From NCBI GenBank assembly GCA_020852955.1, contig JADYZW010000010.1, forward strand, positions 1 to 53,288: a stretch of DNA of 53,288 bases, read 5' to 3'. The notes beneath the pieces are model-generated. The model was given only the letters and a program-made list of their open reading frames with translations. It searched no databases and was not told where the DNA came from. Positions 50,461-53,288 of this stretch are shown here, in pieces (position 1 is the stretch's first letter; each line of letters starts with the position of its first letter). The stretch is from Deltaproteobacteria bacterium (lineage in GTDB: Bacteria > Desulfobacterota > Binatia > UTPRO1). Made by a program: the position numbers and the translations under genes.

Positions 50461-50498
50461 AGCGGGGGAGATCGGCCGACGTCGCGATCTCCCCCGCT
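50461..50498. terminator. Strong bidirectional hairpin between convergent genes
   Basis: A 14-base perfect inverted repeat (AGCGGGGGAGATCG at 50461-50474 with its complement at 50485-50498) surrounds a 10-base loop in the 50-base gap between two convergent stop codons (50457 and 50508). No T-run follows on either side, but stem stability and position make it a likely terminator for both genes. Confidence 0.7.
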
Positions 50499-50507
50499 CG
50501 CCGCAGG

Positions 50508-53042
50508 TCAGTCCGCCCGGTCCTTGAACTGCTCGGCGGTCTGCTTCGTGGCGGGCGCGCTGAAGGTGGTCTCCCAGCACACGCCGTTGCTGTTCTGGAG
50601 CTGGACGACGATCGGCGGCGCCAGCGTGGTGAGATCGAGCGGCAGGTCGAGGTTGGCGCCGCGGCCGCTCAGCTGGATCTTCGCCTTCCCGACCTCGCCC
50701 TCCTTCAGCGACATCTTCTGGGTGCCGTCGGGAGTCAGCTCCTTGTCGGAGTATTTGAAGCCCTTGACGCCCGTCGCCTTCCAGCACGGCTTTCCGGCGC
50801 AGGTCCCGCCCGCCGGATTGGTGGCCTCGATCCGAAGGCCGGTCTGATCGTAGAGACACAGCTGGTAGTTGGTCGTGGCGAGCGGATTGCCGAGATCGGC
50901 GAGGGTCGTCCGGTTGCCGGCGAGCCACTTCCACTTGAGAGCGTCTTTGCTGTCGGGCGTCTTGTTCGCGATCTGCAATGACGACTTTCCGGGAACGAAG
51001 GGCGGCTTGCAGCCGGCGACCGGGGTGTCGGGACATCCCAGACCGATCTCGACCAGACAGGTGGCCGAGCAGCCGTCGTTCGGGTCGGTGTTACCGTCGT
51101 CGCACTCCTCGGCGCAGCCTCCCTGCACGATGCCGTCGCCGCAGGTCTGGGAGTCGCCGACGCACGCACCCGCGACGCAGGCGTCCGCGATGGTGCAGAC
51201 GATGGTGTCGTCGCACGACGTGCCGTCCGGCTCGAGGGTGTCGGCCGGGCACGCCGCCTGGCCGCCGGTGCAGTTCTCGGCGACGTCGCATTGCCCGGCG
51301 TCGGGGCGGCACTCGACCGTGGCCGGCTCGAACGTGTCGGCCGGGCACGCCGCCTGGCCGCCGGTGCAGTTTTCCGCGACGTCGCATACGCCCGCGGTGG
51401 CGCGACACTCGAGCGTCGACGGCTCGAACGCGTCGGTGGGGCAGGCGGCGCTGGCGCCGTCACAGTTCTCGGCGACGTCGCACACGCCGGCGACGGCGCG
51501 GCACTCGACCGTTGCCGGCTCGAGTGCGTCGGCGGGGCAGGCGGCCTGGCCGCCGGTGCAGCTCTCGGCGACGTCGCACGGCCCCGCGGCGCCGCGACAC
51601 TCGACGGTCGCCGGCTGGAAGGCGTCGGCCGGACAGTCGGCGGCGGCGCCGTCGCAGTTCTCGGCGACGTCGCAGACGCCGCCGCTGGCACGGCACTCGA
51701 CGGTCGCCGGCTCGAGCGCATCGGCCGGGCAGTCGACATTTACGCCGTCGCAGGTCTCGGCGACGTCGCACACGCCCGCGGAGGCGCGACAGACCGTCGT
51801 GTTCGGCTCGATGGTGTCGGCCGGGCAATCGTCGCTCGCGCCGTCGCAGCTTTCGGCGGGGTCGCAGACGCCGGCCGAGCCGCGGCAGACCGCCAAGCTC
51901 TTGGCATCCGCGGGGCAGGGCGCCGAGGAGCCGGTGCAGTTCTCGGCCGTGTCACAGACGCCCGCCGAAGCGCGGCACTCCGTGGAGGACGAGGAGAAGC
52001 TATCCCCCGGACACGCGGCGCTCGAGCCCGTGCAGTTCTCGGCCGGGTCGCAGACGCCGGCCGACGGACGACACTCGGTCGCGCTGCTCTGGAACGCGTC
52101 GGCCGGACACGTCGGGCTCGAACCCGTGCAGGTCTCCTGCACGTCGCACACGTCCGCCACGGTGCGGCAGACCTGCCCGGCGGCGCGCAGCGCGCACGTC
52201 GCCGTGCAGCACGACGTCGGAATGCCGTTCGCGCCGCCGAGGTCGCAGGTCTCGGCGCCGTCCAGCTGGGAGTCGCCGCAGCTCGACGTGTAGAACGCGA
52301 GATCGACGTGGGAGCGGTCGACCTCGATGAGGCCATCTCCCTTGCGGTGCCCGCCGCCGTCGAAATACACGGCCGCCGGCTGCCAGGCGCCCGCGCCGGA
52401 GTCGCTGGCCTCGACCAGGACGTTGACGGTCAGGCTGCCGACCCCGGCCCCGATGCGCCAGAGCGAATGCACGCCCGGTGCCGTGTTGGTGCCCGTGTCG
52501 CCGCGGATGTTGGCGCCGGTCAGGGCCTGCGTCGTCGCGTCGCTCACCACCGCGCCCGCGCCGCTGAAGGTGAGCGTCACCCGGGTGTCGACGAGGCCGT
52601 AGCCGGCGATCGACGTCTGACCGGTGTAGCGGATGAAGGTGCCGCCGTTCGCCGACCAGAGGTACATCTCGGTCCCGCCCGGCTCGTCGCTGCTGCTGTC
52701 CATGCCGTCGCCGAAGGGCTGGGTCGTGTTGCGGTTGATCCCGAGGTACAGGTTCGTGAACGCGCCGGCGGTGCCGTTGCACGTATAATCGCCGCCGCCG
52801 GCGTTCTTCTCGGTGCCGGCGGCCGGCGCGGTGCAGGTCCAGCCGCCGCCGGGCGTGTACGTCGGCCCGCCCGTGAGGATGATCGCCGCCGCCGGCGAGG
52901 CCGCGATCAGCAGCCCGAGGAGCGCCGCGGCCGTCACGTCCATCCCTGTCGCGCGCCGACCCGCGGCGCGCCGGCGCGCCGCCGCGCCGAACGTACGGGT
53001 CCGCGCAGCCCAAGTCTTCCGGTATGGCCGAGCTAACGTCAT
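50508..53042 (-). CDS. Secreted protein with ten half-disintegrin Cys repeats
   Basis: This protein is 844 residues from ATG 53042, picked because GGAGG lies seven bases upstream. A long basic N-terminus leads into a signal helix (VTAAALLGLLIAASPAAA). Residues about 55-250 form a beta-rich, Gly/Thr-rich domain. From 292 to 609 come ten units of about 32 residues with the spacing C-x6-C-x5-C-x6-C (for example CRASAGVCDVAETCDG...CPAD), the C-terminal half of the disintegrin fold. CGDGIVQGGCAEECDDGNTDPNDGCS (about 640-670) follows, a myxobacteria-style Cys-rich module, then a C-terminal domain (about 690-844). Forty repeat cysteines imply oxidative folding outside the cell. Function unknown; adhesion is the obvious guess. 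Confidence 0.88.
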   Translation of the reverse strand: MTLARPYRKTWAARTRTFGAAARRRAAGRRATGMDVTAAALLGLLIAASPAAAIILTGGPTYTPGGGWTCTAPAAGTEKNAGGGDYTCNGTAGAFTNLYLGINRNTTQPFGDGMDSSSDEPGGTEMYLWSANGGTFIRYTGQTSIAGYGLVDTRVTLTFSGAGAVVSDATTQALTGANIRGDTGTNTAPGVHSLWRIGAGVGSLTVNVLVEASDSGAGAWQPAAVYFDGGGHRKGDGLIEVDRSHVDLAFYTSSCGDSQLDGAETCDLGGANGIPTSCCTATCALRAAGQVCRTVADVCDVQETCTGSSPTCPADAFQSSATECRPSAGVCDPAENCTGSSAACPGDSFSSSSTECRASAGVCDTAENCTGSSAPCPADAKSLAVCRGSAGVCDPAESCDGASDDCPADTIEPNTTVCRASAGVCDVAETCDGVNVDCPADALEPATVECRASGGVCDVAENCDGAAADCPADAFQPATVECRGAAGPCDVAESCTGGQAACPADALEPATVECRAVAGVCDVAENCDGASAACPTDAFEPSTLECRATAGVCDVAENCTGGQAACPADTFEPATVECRPDAGQCDVAENCTGGQAACPADTLEPDGTSCDDTIVCTIADACVAGACVGDSQTCGDGIVQGGCAEECDDGNTDPNDGCSATCLVEIGLGCPDTPVAGCKPPFVPGKSSLQIANKTPDSKDALKWKWLAGNRTTLADLGNPLATTNYQLCLYDQTGLRIEATNPAGGTCAGKPCWKATGVKGFKYSDKELTPDGTQKMSLKEGEVGKAKIQLSGRGANLDLPLDLTTLAPPIVVQLQNSNGVCWETTFSAPATKQTAEQFKDRAD
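51216..52169 (-). repeat. Ten tandem 96-bp units (disintegrin-like) in surface protein gene
   Basis: The units are in frame and 96 bases long, except the third, which is 90. Units towards the protein's C-terminal end (lower coordinates) are the most similar to each other, pointing to recent duplications there. Each encodes four Cys and the conserved CDVAENC and CPAD motifs. Unequal crossing-over should make the copy number variable. Confidence 0.9.
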
Positions 53043-53097
53043 CGCGACGCCTCCGTTCAACGCTTACGCCGAGGTGCGTGGGGCACCCGGCAGATTG

Positions 53098-53288
53098 TCA
53101 CCACGATCCGTGCGATCCGTGGCTCCCGTGGCTGCCGTGGGAGCCGTGGCTCCCGTGGCTGCCGTGGCTGCCGTGGCTCCCGTGGCTGCCGTGGGACCCG
53201 TGGGACCCGTGGGAGCCGTGGCTCCCGTGCGACGCGTGGGACAGATGCTGCGCGAGCAGGATGTTCTCGCTGGTCGGGTCGGCGCGCA
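53098..53288 (-). CDS. His-Xaa-Ser repeat protein, 3' end only (runs off right edge)
   Basis: The minus-strand frame is open from the right edge to a TGA at 53100-53098 and reads [17 protein letters not shown] followed by fourteen HGS triplets and a final Trp. With HLS and HAS this makes sixteen consecutive His-x-Ser triplets. Synonymous codons alternate (GGG/GGC and AGC/TCC), so selection on the peptide is indicated rather than pure DNA slippage. A C-terminal H-x-S tail is the hallmark of HxsA in the His-Xaa-Ser system, in which two radical SAM proteins (HxsB, HxsC) and HxsD accompany it. Those partners, if present, lie outside. It ends 55 bases before the start of the disintegrin-repeat gene on the same strand. 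Confidence 0.75.
   Translation of the reverse strand, partial: RADPTSENILLAQHLSHASHGSHGSHGSHGSHGSHGSHGSHGSHGSHGSHGSHGSHGSHGSW
53107..53241 (-). repeat. Tandem 9-bp repeats encoding His-Gly-Ser
   Basis: There are fifteen uninterrupted 9-base units (GTGGCTCCC and close variants on the plus strand), with units differing at the wobble positions of Gly and Ser. They code for H-(G/A)-S on the minus strand. They are too short and spacer-free for a CRISPR. Confidence 0.9.

Noticed and set aside
51216..52169. Regular about 96-bp repeats considered as a CRISPR array
   Set aside because: Units are contiguous, in frame with a signal-peptide-bearing protein and have no unique spacers; they encode disintegrin-like modules.
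53107..53241. 9-bp repeats at the right edge considered as a CRISPR or simple satellite
   Set aside because: There are no spacers. The repeats are in frame on the minus strand and vary only at synonymous positions, encoding His-Gly-Ser.

Overview
This is a very GC-rich bacterial window, except for an AT-rich pocket near 3.9-4.4 kb. It carries a complete set of complex I membrane-arm genes, a single-chain acyl-CoA carboxylase, a DsbD-type disulfide reductase, a steroid-5-alpha-reductase-like membrane enzyme and many secreted or envelope proteins with Thr-Pro stalks, disintegrin-like Cys repeats and TPR-tailed GT-C proteins. That mix suggests an environmental lineage of the former Deltaproteobacteria, such as Binatota, Desulfobacterota or Myxococcota relatives. 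This is an inference from gene content; no rRNA or marker gene is present to settle it.

Layout. (1) 1-3.9 kb is the edge of a CRISPR adaptation locus on the minus strand: a reverse transcriptase-Cas1 fusion (785 aa, both active sites intact), Cas2, and an unknown gene that starts inside the 3' end of cas2 and runs off the left edge. An XRE-type regulator is divergent from it. No CRISPR array or interference genes lie inside the window. (2) 3.86-5.86 kb is an accessory patch: an AT-rich stretch, a 39-codon small ORF, a small unknown gene, a broken VapBC-type toxin-antitoxin pair and an intact AbrB-PIN pair with a palindromic operator. (3) 5.98-28.2 kb holds nuoH, nuoI and nuoJKLMN, all on the plus strand but in three separated pieces. 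Between the pieces sit a dsbD-redoxin-terC operon (minus), a steroid reductase family gene, the carboxylase, a giant glycosyltransferase/methyltransferase and a polysaccharide pyruvyl transferase family gene. (4) 28.3-34.2 kb holds an anchored extracytoplasmic protein, an SDR oxidoreductase, a lipoprotein, and a translationally overlapping UbiA-type prenyltransferase/radical SAM pair. (5) 34.2-50.5 kb is a block of polytopic GT-C-like proteins, three of them with C-terminal TPRs, plus a paralogue of the anchored protein at 28.3 kb and a Thr-Pro-stalk surface protein. (6) 50.5-53.3 kb, on the minus strand, holds a secreted protein with ten half-disintegrin repeats. Immediately upstream of it is the 3' end of a gene whose product terminates in sixteen His-x-Ser triplets.

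How the parts fit. The nuo genes should together form the proton-pumping membrane arm plus the NuoI ferredoxin subunit; the peripheral-arm genes are not here. The RT-Cas1/Cas2 pair should be able to integrate spacers, possibly from RNA. The large envelope block suggests heavy investment in glycosylated or disulfide-rich surface proteins, and DsbD could feed reducing power to the same compartment. The strongest leads for something undescribed are the RT-Cas1 locus with its overlapping unknown gene and divergent regulator, the His-x-Ser tail at the right edge, and the modular glycosyltransferase.
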